Positions 54,381 through 64,000 of a stretch of DNA of 64,000 nt are shown here, one piece after another. The translations under genes and the position numbers were made by a program. The notes under the pieces are model-generated. The model was not told the origin of the DNA. It was given only the letters and a program-made list of their open reading frames with translations, and did no database searches. The DNA lies in the NCBI GenBank assembly GCA_028023455.1, contig JAQFVV010006552.1:122001-186000 (forward strand), written 5' to 3'. Position 1 is the first letter of the stretch. Every line of letters starts with the position of its first letter. The stretch is from Epiperipatus broadwayi. Its lineage: Eukaryota > Onychophora > Udeonychophora > Euonychophora > Peripatidae.

Positions 54381-55587
54381 CCGTTTCACCATCAACCTAA
54401 TAACCTACTCATCTGTTTTAGGTTCAAACCTTATGTAAATGTTTAAATCTTGTATAAAATTAAGCATTAAAATTACTTTCATGGCTGCTTAGACAGCATT
54501 ATATATTTACATATGAACAAACACTATAATTAGACAGGATTAATAAAGTATAGCTTATCAATATCATGTAATATTTAATAAAAATGTTTTATTGCATTAT
54601 TAATGATACAAGTCAATTAATTAATTTTTATTATTATTATAAATAAGTATATGGTTAGATAATCCAACCCATATAATAATGTATATAGGGGGTGGCATGA
54701 ATAAAAATAGTTAATTGGTTTTCTTATTCTTTTAGTAATTAAAAGTATATTTTTAGTTAGTAATTAAAACCGATCTTTGTTCTAAACAAAAATTTACATT
54801 AATTGCCACATCTGCAGTAAGTAAAAGTAAAAAAAAAATTTTTTTTCTAAATTTCACTAATTGATGTAGTTGAAATTATTTAGAACAAAACGGTTTTACA
54901 GTAAAGTGCAGGATGAGCACTATTTGATCGCCTAAGAAAAAGTTATAACACCTCAGAAACCTAAACAATAGATTTAAAATTAAAATTGTATAATCTTGTA
55001 ACATTAAAGAAAATTTTAATGTTAATGGGTTTTGAGGCAAAGCAAATTCTGAAAGTGTAAGTGCTTGGCAGGTAAAACTTATAACTAGGCTAAATTTTAA
55101 TCCTTAAGGTATCCAGACTCCATTTTTATAAAGCACTTGCCACCAGAATCCATGCCAGTTTATTTTTAAATATATGGCTAGAAAAAGACAATCTTTGCTG
55201 TTTTCAATGTGAGAAGAATGGTGGGGCTTTACTCCCATCCAATGCTGCAATAACCAGAACACTTCCAAAAAATTCATAGTCTAAACTGTTAAGAAGATGA
55301 TGCCAAAAGCCATCCTAAAAAAACAAGCTCACCAAACCTGCAACTCAAGTGCCTATGTTCCAGCAGAATATGACCAGTAATTAATTTCAAAACTACAGAG
55401 CTCTGTGTAATTCTTATTTGAATTATAAAATTCTAAACTCGATCTAGCTAATTATAACTAAAAGTATCTAAATTTTATTGATTAATTGTAACTAAATGTC
55501 AAATCCGTTTTTAATGTCAAACTAATAATGTATAAAATTTATGTCAATCAGTTCATTTCTAAAGTAATATAAATGATCTGGCAGTAG
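54381..55587. other. AT-rich DNA, nothing recognised
   Basis: An A-run/T-run pair near 54830-54847 is the only structure seen. Confidence 0.5.
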
Positions 55588-55628
55588 TCCAGTATTTACC
55601 TTGCTATGACGTCATTTGCCTGAAGGCA
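55588..55628 (+). repeat. Merlin left terminal inverted repeat
   Basis: It begins TCCAGTATTTACC and ends GCCTGAAGGCA. It differs from the complement of the right end at two positions. Confidence 0.88.
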
Positions 55629-55872
55629 TACTACTCTAACCACCCGATTTTTAAGATAACGTCACCTAGTGATTTGCGGACAAATGTAATCGCTAAAATT
55701 TTTCGGCATATCACGTGGTGGCATTACGTCAAAGATTGCTAGATTAGAATAGGATGCCCTCAAGGTAATGTCGTCATAGAAATGAAGAGTGGGGGAAAGG
55801 CATGTGGTACAGGGTCATGAGGTCAAAACGGAGAAAAAGGCACGTGGTACAGAATAATGCCGGCGGCGTCCA
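55629..55872. other. Merlin left subterminal region
   Basis: CpG-richer non-coding sequence with repeated ACGTCA/ACGTCR-type and CACGTGGT motifs. It includes a short tandem repeat of AAAGGCAYGTGGTACAG (about 55796 and 55838). Transposase binding sites commonly lie in such subterminal positions, but nothing here proves that. Confidence 0.5.
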
Positions 55873-56376
55873 TCCTGAAAAAAAAAAGGTAAAATTAATA
55901 AATAGGACACAAAATAGAGTGATATGCGGCAAAAAAAGATTAAAAATAATATATACATCATGAATAATTAACTAAAATTGGACGCAAAATATGAAAATGT
56001 AAGATAAATATCACTACAAAATTAATAAGTAAAAACTGCGAGTCCACAAATCCTGAAAAAAAAAATTAATAAATAGGACACAAAATAGTGATATGTGGCA
56101 AAAAAAGGTTAAAAGTAATATATACATCATGAATAATTAACTAAAATTGGATGCAAAATAGGAAAATGTAAGATAAATATCACTACAAAATTAATAAGTA
56201 AAAACTGTGAGTCCACAAATCCTGAAAAAAAAAAATTAATAAATAGGACACAAAATAGAGTGATATGCGGCAAAAAAAAAAAGTTAAAAGTAATATAAGC
56301 ATCATGAATAATTAACTAAAATTGGATGCAAAATAGGAAAATGTAAGATAAATATCACTACCAAATTAATAAGTCA
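55873..56376. repeat. Merlin minisatellite A (~170-bp units, 3 copies)
   Basis: Units start with TCCTGAAAAAAAA at 55873, 56051 and 56220 (spacings 178 and 169). Each contains AATAAATAGGACACAAAATA, CATCATGAATAATTAACTAA and GTAAGATAAATATCACTAC. The units are very similar to each other. Confidence 0.9.
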
Positions 56377-56411
56377 TCTTAAAAGTACTATATAAATTTT
56401 AAAAAACTTAT

Positions 56412-57420
56412 CATAAAGTGAAAACTGCGAATCTACAAATAACTGCGAGTCTACAAATATTAATTTTCTTTTTTAAAAAACGTATCTTAAAGTGCGAGTC
56501 CTGAAGTAATAATTCTGCAAGTATTCAAATAATTTTGTCATCTTAAAAAAACCTATCATAAAGTGAAAACTGCGAGTCTACAAATATTAATTTTGTCTTT
56601 TTTAAAAAACGTATAAAGTGCGAGTCCAGAAGTAATAATTCTGCAAGTATTCAAATAATAATTTTGTCATCTTAAAAAAACCTATCATAAAGTGAAAACT
56701 GCGAGTCTACAAATATTAATTTTGTCTTTTTTAAAAAACGTATAAAGTGCGAGTCCTGAATTAATAATTCTGCAAGTATTCAAATAATAATTTTGTCATC
56801 TTAAAAAAACCTATCATAAAGTGAAAACTGCGAGTCTACAAATATTAATTTTGTCTTTTTTAAAAAACGTATAAAGTGCGAGTCCTGAATTAATAATTCT
56901 GCAAGTATTCAAATAATCATAAAGTGAAAACTGCGAGTCTACAAATATTAATTTTCTTTTTTAAAAAACGTATCTTAAAGTGCGAGTCCTGAAGTAATAA
57001 TTCTGCAAGTATTCAAATAATTTTGTCATCTTAAAAAAACCTATCATAAAGTGAAAACTGCGAGTCTACAAATATTAATTTTGTCTTTTTTAAAAAACGC
57101 AAAATAGAAAAATGTAAGATAAATAAACGCAAAATAGAAAATAGGAAAATGTAAGATAAATATCACTACAAAATTAATGTCATCTTAAAAGTACTATATA
57201 AATTTAAAAAAAACCTATCATAAAGGAAAACTGCGAATCTACAAATAACTGCGAGTCTACAAATATTAATTTTGTCTTCTTTAAAAAACGTGTCATAAAG
57301 TGCGAGTCCAGAAGTAATAATTCTGCAAGTATTCAAATAATTTTGTCTTTTTAAAAAAAAAACACATCATAAAGTGAAAACTGTGAGTCCACAAATCATA
57401 ATTAATCATAATTCAGTCAT
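56412..57420. repeat. Merlin minisatellite B (~129-bp units, 8 copies)
   Basis: Starts of the CATAAAGTGAAAACTGCGAG block are at 56412, 56557, 56686, 56815, 56918, 57045, 57219 and 57368. Spacings of 129, 129 and 127 mark the basic unit; others are deletions or insertions. Each unit has a second, shorter CGAGTC element (TAAAGTGCGAGTCC) about half-way, pointing to an older ~65-bp sub-repeat. Confidence 0.9.
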
Positions 57421-57548
57421 CTTAAAAGTACTATATAAATGTATGAATTTTTTTTTAGTGGAAATAACTACGAATAAAAACTACTGTAATTTATAAGGAA
57501 AATAAAAGATGAATATCACAACAAAATGCGTACTTACCCAAATAATGA

Positions 57549-58442
57549 TTACTGCGGTGGACTGAACTGGCTTATATGTTGTAGAATTGCACCAAAATGA
57601 CCATCTTTGTAGGTACGCCTCCACATAAACTCCATCAAATAGGAGTCTAAGTGTTGACGTGCAGTTCCTCTGTGCTTCTTATTCCTCCATTTGACTAAAC
57701 CCCACAACCTTTCAATATTTTGCGTGTGAACACCAGTTGTGGGGTCTACAAAATTATACGTGTGGTTAACTCGATGGTGCTCGTATCCAGCCAGCTCCAA
57801 TTCTTCTGTTTTATATCCTTTCCAGCAATCGCTATAAATAGTAGTGCCTTGGTGCACATTCTCCAAAATGGCTTGCATGAGACTGGACGCACTTCTATCT
57901 GCAACGGCTATTATAAAACATTCATCTGTTTCTCTGCAGATACCGCCAAATACCCATTGCTGTGGAAGTACTCTGCCGGCATTGTTCTTACGTTTGGAGA
58001 ATAGAGTTTCATCTATTTCCACAATTGTGTTAGGGCCTCCGATTTTCCACCTTTCATTATGTAACAGCTTCCATGCACATACTTTGCGGAGATAGTTGTT
58101 CCAGTCAATCACAGTCTTGTCTGCCATTTCTAACTGGTCAGCACAAAATAGGATAGATGTTAATTCTCTGGACCAACAATATATAAAATGGAGAGCCGTT
58201 ATGAAGGATATTCTGGAGCCTTCAAACCACGTGCCTTTTCTTATGGGAGTTTTTTTCAGACAATCTTTCAAATTGCACCGCCACTGTTTTTCAGTACCAT
58301 GGATGTACTTCTTCATCTCATGGCCGTTTTTGCACAATTTCACGTGGTGTAAAACTCCTTCTTGTTGGAAGAAAGCTATCGCCTCTTCTTCACATTTTGG
58401 GAGATCCCACAACTTCAGATCTCTTGTTTCAATATTAGCCAT
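57549..58442 (-). CDS. Merlin transposase (DDE, IS1016/ISXO2-like), intact
   Basis: This 297-residue protein is predicted to cut and rejoin the element ends in the nucleus. It has a zinc-ribbon-like N-terminal part (Cys37, His41, Cys56, Cys61), then the DDE core. Candidate catalytic residues are Asp144 in VEIDET, Asp205 in TIYSDCWKGY and Glu244 in HTQNIERLW, each in its family-typical context. The chosen start (MANIETRD, 58440-58442) follows a likely 3' splice site (TTTCCATTTTTAG ending at 58457). The frame is open 24 codons further upstream, but that part lies in the putative intron. No stop or frameshift interrupts it, and length is normal for the family. A GTAAGT also occurs 12 bases after the stop (57532-57537). 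All other mobile genes in the window are broken. Confidence 0.88.
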   Translation of the reverse strand: MANIETRDLKLWDLPKCEEEAIAFFQQEGVLHHVKLCKNGHEMKKYIHGTEKQWRCNLKDCLKKTPIRKGTWFEGSRISFITALHFIYCWSRELTSILFCADQLEMADKTVIDWNNYLRKVCAWKLLHNERWKIGGPNTIVEIDETLFSKRKNNAGRVLPQQWVFGGICRETDECFIIAVADRSASSLMQAILENVHQGTTIYSDCWKGYKTEELELAGYEHHRVNHTYNFVDPTTGVHTQNIERLWGLVKWRNKKHRGTARQHLDSYLMEFMWRRTYKDGHFGAILQHISQFSPPQ

Positions 58443-58456
58443 TTCTAAATTGATGT

Positions 58457-58541
58457 CTAAAAATGGAAAATCCGGAAAATTAATAAAATATAAAATACAT
58501 CCACTTAATATCATAGAAGAAATAACATGTAAATTACTTAC
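58457..58541 (-). other. Predicted 85-nt intron in the transposase 5' leader
   Basis: On the minus strand a consensus donor GTAAGT (58536-58541) and a pyrimidine-rich acceptor ending TTTTTAG (58457-58458) frame 85 nt. No ATG occurs in the ~40 nt upstream of the donor, so exon 1 would be untranslated near the junction and translation would start in exon 2. This is a prediction from splice consensus only. Confidence 0.5.
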
Positions 58542-58702
58542 AATTGTTGAGAAAGTAATGATTTCTTTTAAAAAAATGGTAAAAAAATTGCTGAACTATT
58601 TAAAACACTGAAAAAAAATGCTGCTGCACTGAAAAAAACGATGCAACAAATAGGAAGAAATCCACTTTTAAATCTCACGGGTCGAAAAAAATCTCGTGGA
58701 TG

Positions 58703-58972
58703 AAAAAATCAAATCTCTCGAATTAGTCATATCAGCGTCTTTGTTGCCATGACAATGTTCATGTGTTCTTCCGATGATGCAAAGATCGGATAATTACAGC
58801 TGTATGCCTTCAGGCTTATGATGTCATAGCAAGGTAACAAAAAATCAAATCTCTAGAATTAGTCATGTCAGTCTCTTTGTTGCCATGACCACATTCACGT
58901 GTTCTTCCGATGACGCAAATATCGGATAATTACAGTTGGGTGCCTTCAGGCTAATTACGTCATAGCAAGGTA
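58703..58972. repeat. Tandem duplication of the Merlin right end (period 136)
   Basis: 58703-58838 and 58839-58972 are close copies (AAAAAATCAAATCTCT, TCTTTGTTGCCATGAC, GTGTTCTTCCGATGA, GCCTTCAGGCT). The inner copy contains an internal version of the inverted repeat up to CATAGCAAGGTAA, and lacks only the outermost TACTGGA. Confidence 0.9.
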
Positions 58973-58981
58973 AATACTGGA
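58941..58981 (-). repeat. Merlin right terminal inverted repeat
   Basis: It reads TGCCTTCAGG...GTAAATACTGGA on the plus strand, the complement of the left end with two mismatches. Confidence 0.88.
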
Positions 58982-60950
58982 TTAATTTCCTTTTGTTAAA
59001 AAGGAATAGAATATTTTTCTAATTTAAATTATATCATCTTGGTTATGTCTATATTTCTCTTCTGATTATTTTAGTTTTTAAATATTTATTATGTTATATA
59101 CCAATACTTTGAAACAGTCAGCATTTAATTTCAATACATTTTAAAGAAGATAATATTTTAAATATCTTCACATATTTACTTTCATAATGTTTTCTTTCCC
59201 CGTGAGCTGTTTCAAAATCCTATTTTATAAATAATAACAAATTGCTCTACGCCCATTATTATTATCATTAATTATTTATTGATTTAATTTTATAATGTGG
59301 CTGCTTTAATCATAAATTTTCCCATCTTAAATATATTTTGTATCGAGAATTAAACAAGCCTTGAGGACATTTATAAGTATATGTGCTTATTATTATATTT
59401 CCTAAATCCATTTAAATATACATTCCCTCATTAGATAATATTTAAGGAATAAATAGCATATATAGATTGAACAGGAGAAAGTAAAGATGATATAATTATT
59501 CTCATTAGTACTGCATACATATTATAAAGCTACATAAGAGTTGGCTCTGTTGATAAAACTAATTAAGCTATTGTCCTCATACATATGATACTAAACATAT
59601 AATACTTCCTATTGCTTGGAAAATGAGATGCCTTTATTTTAATATTTCACATTTTGCTGCATCTGTGTTTTTATTAAGGTGGAATCATGGTTAAGCCAGC
59701 ACATCTTCTCTTATAGGGTAGTGCATCAGTGAACCCTGAGTTTAAGGCCAGGCTAGGATGTAAGTCACCCTGCCATTTGGAACTAGATATTCCTTTTCTC
59801 AAGCAGCATGGTGCTCAGACCCAGGGTACCTGATTCACTAATCCATTCATAGAATGACTTTTTATTATTTGCCTGTGCCATAGCATGTTGGTAAATATGG
59901 AGAAGGCAACCCTACTTCCTCATAATCTAATATTCAGCATTCGTCTGAAAATATTTCTTGAAATACATGTTCAATCTAGGTTATTTGAGCTGGTTTATAT
60001 GCTCACCTTTATGTAGTAATATATTTGTAATATGATGTATAAGAAATTGTTAATCAAGAACTAGTATAATTACTTATATATTTTACAGCCACAAGTATAA
60101 AGATAGGAATTGGCATAATTGTATAGATATAAAATAGTGATCAGGTATATATGTTGTGACAGTCAGTCTTAAACGACAGCCACAAAGATGGCTGCAAGCA
60201 TAGTTGCAGCCCAAACAAATGTACATATTATAATAAAAAGAGTGGTCTGTGCAGGTATATTTTCTCTGTTGCTGACACACACAATATATTGTAAATAAAT
60301 AGGATGAATGGTGATAATACACTTATAAATAAACAAATGTGGACACCACATGTAAATATGTATTTTGCTGTTAATAAATGCTATATATTTTTTTATTTAT
60401 GATGTGAATAAATATAGTAGGGAATTAAAAATATTATTGCGGGAAACTGAAATATATTTGCAAGTAACCCAACAGTAAACATGTTTTATTTTTATTTTAT
60501 TTTAGATTCTCAAATGTTGTATTTTTTTTTCTGTTGCTTGTTGAATATTCTTTTTGGAAAACTTAAAAACAATTTTTATGTGTCAACAAGTATACAGTTT
60601 AAGTTTTATATATTTTTTTTTAGAACTTAATGTTCATGACCGCAGGCAAGCCAATGACCTCTTTCTTTTATTGTATAATGTTTTTGGAAAAAAATGTAGA
60701 AATTGTATCAGTGGTCATTCGGCTTGACACCTACTCAAAATTATTTAATTAAATAAATGTGATTTTATTTTATTGTTTAACGAAATCAAGGGATTGGAAT
60801 TTAAATGGTCTGTGAAATTCTGAAATTAATTAAAAGATAAAGTTATCGTAAGACAATTTTTTTTTTCCAAGGAGATAGGTAAAATTAAATCCATTGTTTG
60901 GACTTAAATAATTAAAAACAGGGAATAATAATTTAATTAAAAACAGAAAT
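58982..60950. other. Unassigned DNA
   Basis: No gene or paired repeat was recognised. Around 59690-59900 and 60170-60340 the sequence is less AT-rich and may hold old repeats. Minus-strand open frames at 60083-60351 overlap each other and show no domain. Confidence 0.45.
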
Positions 60951-61110
60951 GTAAAAGCAATAACTTGTGGAGGGGGTGAGAGAATACACCCTGTAATGGG
61001 GGGATATATAAAGGCTGGTCAGGTGAAATTGGATTAATTAGTTTGGTTATATTTGTTCATACTCACATGGGCACTCTTACTCGTTTTTTTTTGGTTAGCA
61101 GTATAGTTTT
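60951..61110 (+). promoter_or_regulatory. Candidate Pol II promoter (TATA box)
   Basis: GGGGGATATATAAAGGCTGG (60997-61016) is a well-formed TATA box with GC-rich flanks. About 30 bp downstream lies ATTGGATTAATTAG. It precedes the broken reading frame that starts near 61160. It could be the promoter of an LTR or of another mobile element; no LTR boundaries were found. Confidence 0.35.
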
Positions 61111-61159
61111 CGGAGTGTACTGACAGAAAAGCAGAATTATTAGTGTAAAAAAATATTTT

Positions 61160-61730
61160 TTCAGAATGCTAAACAAGTGGAAGAGTTATTAATAGCTGAA
61201 CATAAGGTGCAGACCAAGAAATATAAGACTTAACATTGACTAAAAAAGAAAAATACAAATGAAATTATTATTGTCAGATATATTTCCTGATAAGTATTAA
61301 CTGAAAGGAGAAAGAATACTGCCCAATTAAATAAAGAAGAAAGGATGCAATACGTAAGAAATTTAGAGATTCAAACTGGAACATTTTTAATGTGAAGCAC
61401 CACACAAGTCAGACACAATGTTCAAGAACAAGAGAAAGTGAAATTTAAGCTAATGTTTTATATCATTAAAAGAATGGAATCAAAATTTATTCATGATACA
61501 ACAATGGACATGGAGTAGAAGACCAAGTTCGGTACATTCGCACTGCTCAAAGACCTACATAGCCATCCAGTGATGCTATAGACCTACATAGCCATCCAGT
61601 GATGCTATAGACAATTTTCCAATCTCCATTGAAGCCCTTAAGTAATCACCTGCACAGCAGATATATATCACTCCCAAAATCCTAGCCCAGAGAAGAACAA
61701 AGCCTTCAGGAAGTATTATTTATGTGTTTA
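61160..61730 (+). pseudogene. Broken charged reading frame, unknown
   Basis: After a TTTTTTCAG acceptor-like sequence near 61157, peptide fragments run QNAKQVEELLIAEHKVQTKK. From 61330 one frame reads NKEERMQYVRNLEIQTGTFL, then a TGA, then STTQVRHNVQEQEKVKFKLM and onward to a TAG, then KTKFGTFALLKDLHSHPVML. The sustained reading across two single stops suggests a decayed protein-coding gene, probably from a mobile element. A perfect 29-bp tandem duplication (ACCTACATAGCCATCCAGTG..., 61553-61611) disrupts its later part. I recognise no domain. Confidence 0.4.
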
Positions 61731-62860
61731 TATCTAGTTTGTATTTTATTACTAGTAATTCATTATTTTACTAATATTGCTATTATTAAATGAACCAATA
61801 AATTGCATAATTCAGTTATAAATATTTCTTTAGTAATTTTAATGTAAAGAAACACGTAATTAATTGGAATATCTAAATAAATTATAAAAGAAAAGAGAAA
61901 GTAAATATGAAATATTTCAAAATAGTTAAATAGAAATAATTGAGTGGTTTGTTCATTGGATGTAGGTGTTTCGCCTTGAAATAACAGTAAATTTATTCCA
62001 TCCACTACGTGCAGGATTGTTTTCATAAGGAATAAAAGTGTGTAAGAAAGTGTTCCAAATAATTTTTATTGTCTGCTACATGCAGGATTCATATTATGGA
62101 AGTTTTAAAATTCAAATATCATTAACTCATGGATAAATCATTAGTTTAACTTGAACAAAGGTATAGATCACCACAAGTGGAAGGGTGAGTGTCATTTTTT
62201 ATGAAACACATGCATACCATGGCCAATACACATTATGTTTTCGTATAAGTAATTTATTCCAAGTTTTGGGTTTAAAGTGTAAGCAGGGAAGAATTTCAGA
62301 CCTTTCCTTTCCCATTTATGAAACGATTTAAAATTTATTTATGCACTTGAATTTTAATTAATATTGTTTATGTGTGTGTTTATTCTCTTCTTTATTCTGT
62401 AAATATTTATATAATCATAGAGGGCTTAATAAATTTAACATCTAATTTTAAAGTATGGCATTGTGCTGTGTATTTGATAATGATATTATTGTTTAACCTT
62501 TCCTGTTAATGAAGCAACAAACCATCATCCCGAGATAATGAGTTGATTGAACTAGTCAGGGATTAAACTTACCGGGATCAGGAATCATTCATTAGGCATT
62601 CACTTTTCTGTTGATTTTCTATATATAAAAAAAGAAAATATAAAAGAGATTATAACTCTTTATTGATTACATGGTCATATTCCTTTGGGGGAGAGGAACA
62701 ATCTGTTTCTTAAGGAGGTGTGCAAAGGTTGCAGTAAATGAACCTTTCAAAGATATGATTATAGTAATGTATATTTTGGATGTCATTGAATATTTCTTAA
62801 TTGCTGCTCAATGTTAGAAAACATATGTCATGCTCAATGTGTCAAGAGACAGAGTCAGTG
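61731..62860. other. AT-rich DNA, nothing recognised
   Basis: No gene or element boundary. The open frame at 61763-62026 (minus) shows no domain. Confidence 0.5.
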
Positions 62861-62875
62861 ACCATTACAGTAAAA

Positions 62876-62900
62876 ATGGTGCCCCACATTGGGAACCAAT
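62876..62900 (+). other. Primer-binding-site-like sequence
   Basis: TGGTGCCCCACATTGGGAAC resembles the TGGCGCCCAACGTGGGG-type sequences found just inside the 5' LTR of some retroelements. Neither an upstream LTR nor a downstream gag was found, so this is a weak hint of another LTR element relic. Confidence 0.2.
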
Positions 62901-64000
62901 TATAATGATCGGGGATAAGAGACTTAACGTATCTGCACGACAAGGGCGCCATCTACACATTTGAACCTAGAAAAATTTATAAAGTAGGCTGATACATGCT
63001 ATTAAGATCTCACTATATTTATTTCAGACCATTAGCCCAAGTCAGTAGGTCAGTGGAGTAGCAGATATTTAAGACATTTTTTTATAAGTTTTAATAAAGA
63101 TTTATATTCTCAAAATATATTAATATCTAAAAAAGAATAAAATAAGCCACTGCCAGTAATTAACAAACAAACAATATTTATTTACACACATATATAATCA
63201 TTTTAAATTTGAGGAATAACATTTATTATTTAGATTTTAATATTAATTTTTAATTTAAATTATTATTTCAAGATTTTAAATCATCCACACAGATGATTTT
63301 TAGATTTATTTTAAGATTGTCATGTATGAATAAACTGCATAGATTTGCATTTGAAAAGAAAATATTCTATTCCTTATTTAACCTTAGGCCAAAAGTTCGC
63401 AGTCAAACCGGCATCAATCCATTTGATACATTGATATATTCAATGTAGCTTGAAAATACAACAGCACTATATACTATACTGTCAGGAATGGACATTTGAA
63501 TGGTATAGTTAGAGAAGACATTGACTCTTGTTCAATACAGAAATGTTACATCTGTATGGCAAGAAGAACAATAAAATAAATACTCCATAGGAAGGGACTG
63601 CGGTTCTTTTTGCCGACTTACAATTCCATCCATAGGCAAAAGGGGTTGTGCAGCATATACAGCGATTCTGCATGTAGCGAACCTCATACTACATCTACTA
63701 ATTACACCGATATATCCAATCCATTGACCCAATTTAACTACAAAACAAATAACCTAAGATTACCCTCCCCTAATTAATTAATATAACTTTACAAATCTAT
63801 ATAGCCATCCATGCCCAATTTAAATTTAACATTTATAAACATTCACACAGATGAATTTTATAAAATTTGTTTTATAATGTTGAGTATAGATCAGCTGCAT
63901 AGATTCCATGGTTAAAAACATTTCAAAATAGACATAACCGATCAAAATACAAAGTCATTGAGAACATCAATTGCAGAGGGAATACAAGAAACCCAATGAC
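62901..64000. other. AT-rich DNA with a weak direct repeat
   Basis: An ~80-bp stretch at 63282-63362 (CACACAGATGATTTTTAGAT, then CTGCATAGATTTG) recurs loosely at 63842-63915 (CACACAGATGAATTTTATAA, then CTGCATAGATTCC). The open frame at 63532-63732 (minus) has no recognised domain. Confidence 0.4.

Larger units (their letters stand above)
55588..58981 (-). mobile_element. Merlin-type DNA transposon, apparently autonomous
   Basis: The ends are 41-bp inverted repeats (55588-55628 and 58941-58981) matching at 39 of 41 positions and starting TCCAGTATTTACCTTGCTAT. Inside are a minus-strand transposase of the IS1016/ISXO2-like family, two blocks of minisatellite (55873-56376 and 56412-57420) and a 136-bp tandem duplication of the right end. 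The assignment to Merlin rests on the transposase type. Merlin elements normally make 8-9 bp target duplications; none is visible in the immediate flanks (GGCAGTAG left, TTAATTTC right). The end may be defined slightly wrongly, or the duplication has been lost. Confidence 0.88.

Noticed and set aside
57720-58611. Plus-strand open frames opposite the Merlin transposase (57720-58004, 57844-58095, 58096-58611)
   Set aside because: They are shadows of the minus-strand coding frame. No domain is present, and the minus frame has the full catalytic motif set.

Overview
The window looks like intergenic or intronic DNA of an AT-rich animal genome, with no confidently recognisable host gene, rRNA or complete tRNA. 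The mix of an RTE-type LINE, a Ty3/gypsy relic, Penelope-like tails, a Merlin DNA transposon, TTAA-bounded non-autonomous elements and very many (TA)n tracts fits an invertebrate. A mollusc, perhaps a cephalopod, is my guess from general resemblance, not something the sequence proves.

Layout. 0-8 kb: one copy of a ~1.2 kb dispersed repeat, a 2 kb fold-back array of ~398-bp units, and three long palindromes. 8-23 kb: mostly featureless AT-rich DNA with (TA)n tracts, a 3' fragment of an RTE LINE (14.2 kb), a tRNA-like SINE piece (15.8 kb), a stray unit of the fold-back repeat (16.1 kb) and a small TIR element (17 kb). 23.5-28.3 kb: a heavily decayed Ty3/gypsy element in the order gag, protease, RT, RNase H, integrase. 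29.6-33 kb: two TTAA-bounded elements related at their ends. 34.1-34.8 kb: a ~0.7 kb palindrome made of two head-to-head Penelope-like 3' ends, followed by an 18-base match to an Illumina sequencing adapter inside a (TA)n tract. 35-48 kb: mostly unassigned, with local tandem duplications and one broken lysine-rich reading frame.

48-54.4 kb: a second copy of the dispersed repeat from the window start, split by an RTE-type LINE with an 11-bp target-site duplication. The copy at the window start preserves the corresponding empty site. The LINE is itself split by a 2.27 kb segment of unknown origin and is dead through a nonsense codon, several frameshifts and a lost RT catalytic aspartate. 55.6-59 kb: a 3.4 kb Merlin (IS1016/ISXO2-like) transposon with 41-bp inverted repeats and an uninterrupted 297-residue transposase that keeps its DDE triad and zinc ribbon. 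It is the only apparently intact gene here. 60-64 kb: unassigned DNA with a promoter-like sequence and another broken reading frame.

The elements record nested, sequential insertions rather than a pathway. The items most worth follow-up are the intact Merlin element with its duplicated end, internal minisatellites and short 5' leader intron; the filled/empty site pair for the LINE; the unexplained promoter-like insert in the LINE; and the adapter sequence, which marks an assembly fault.
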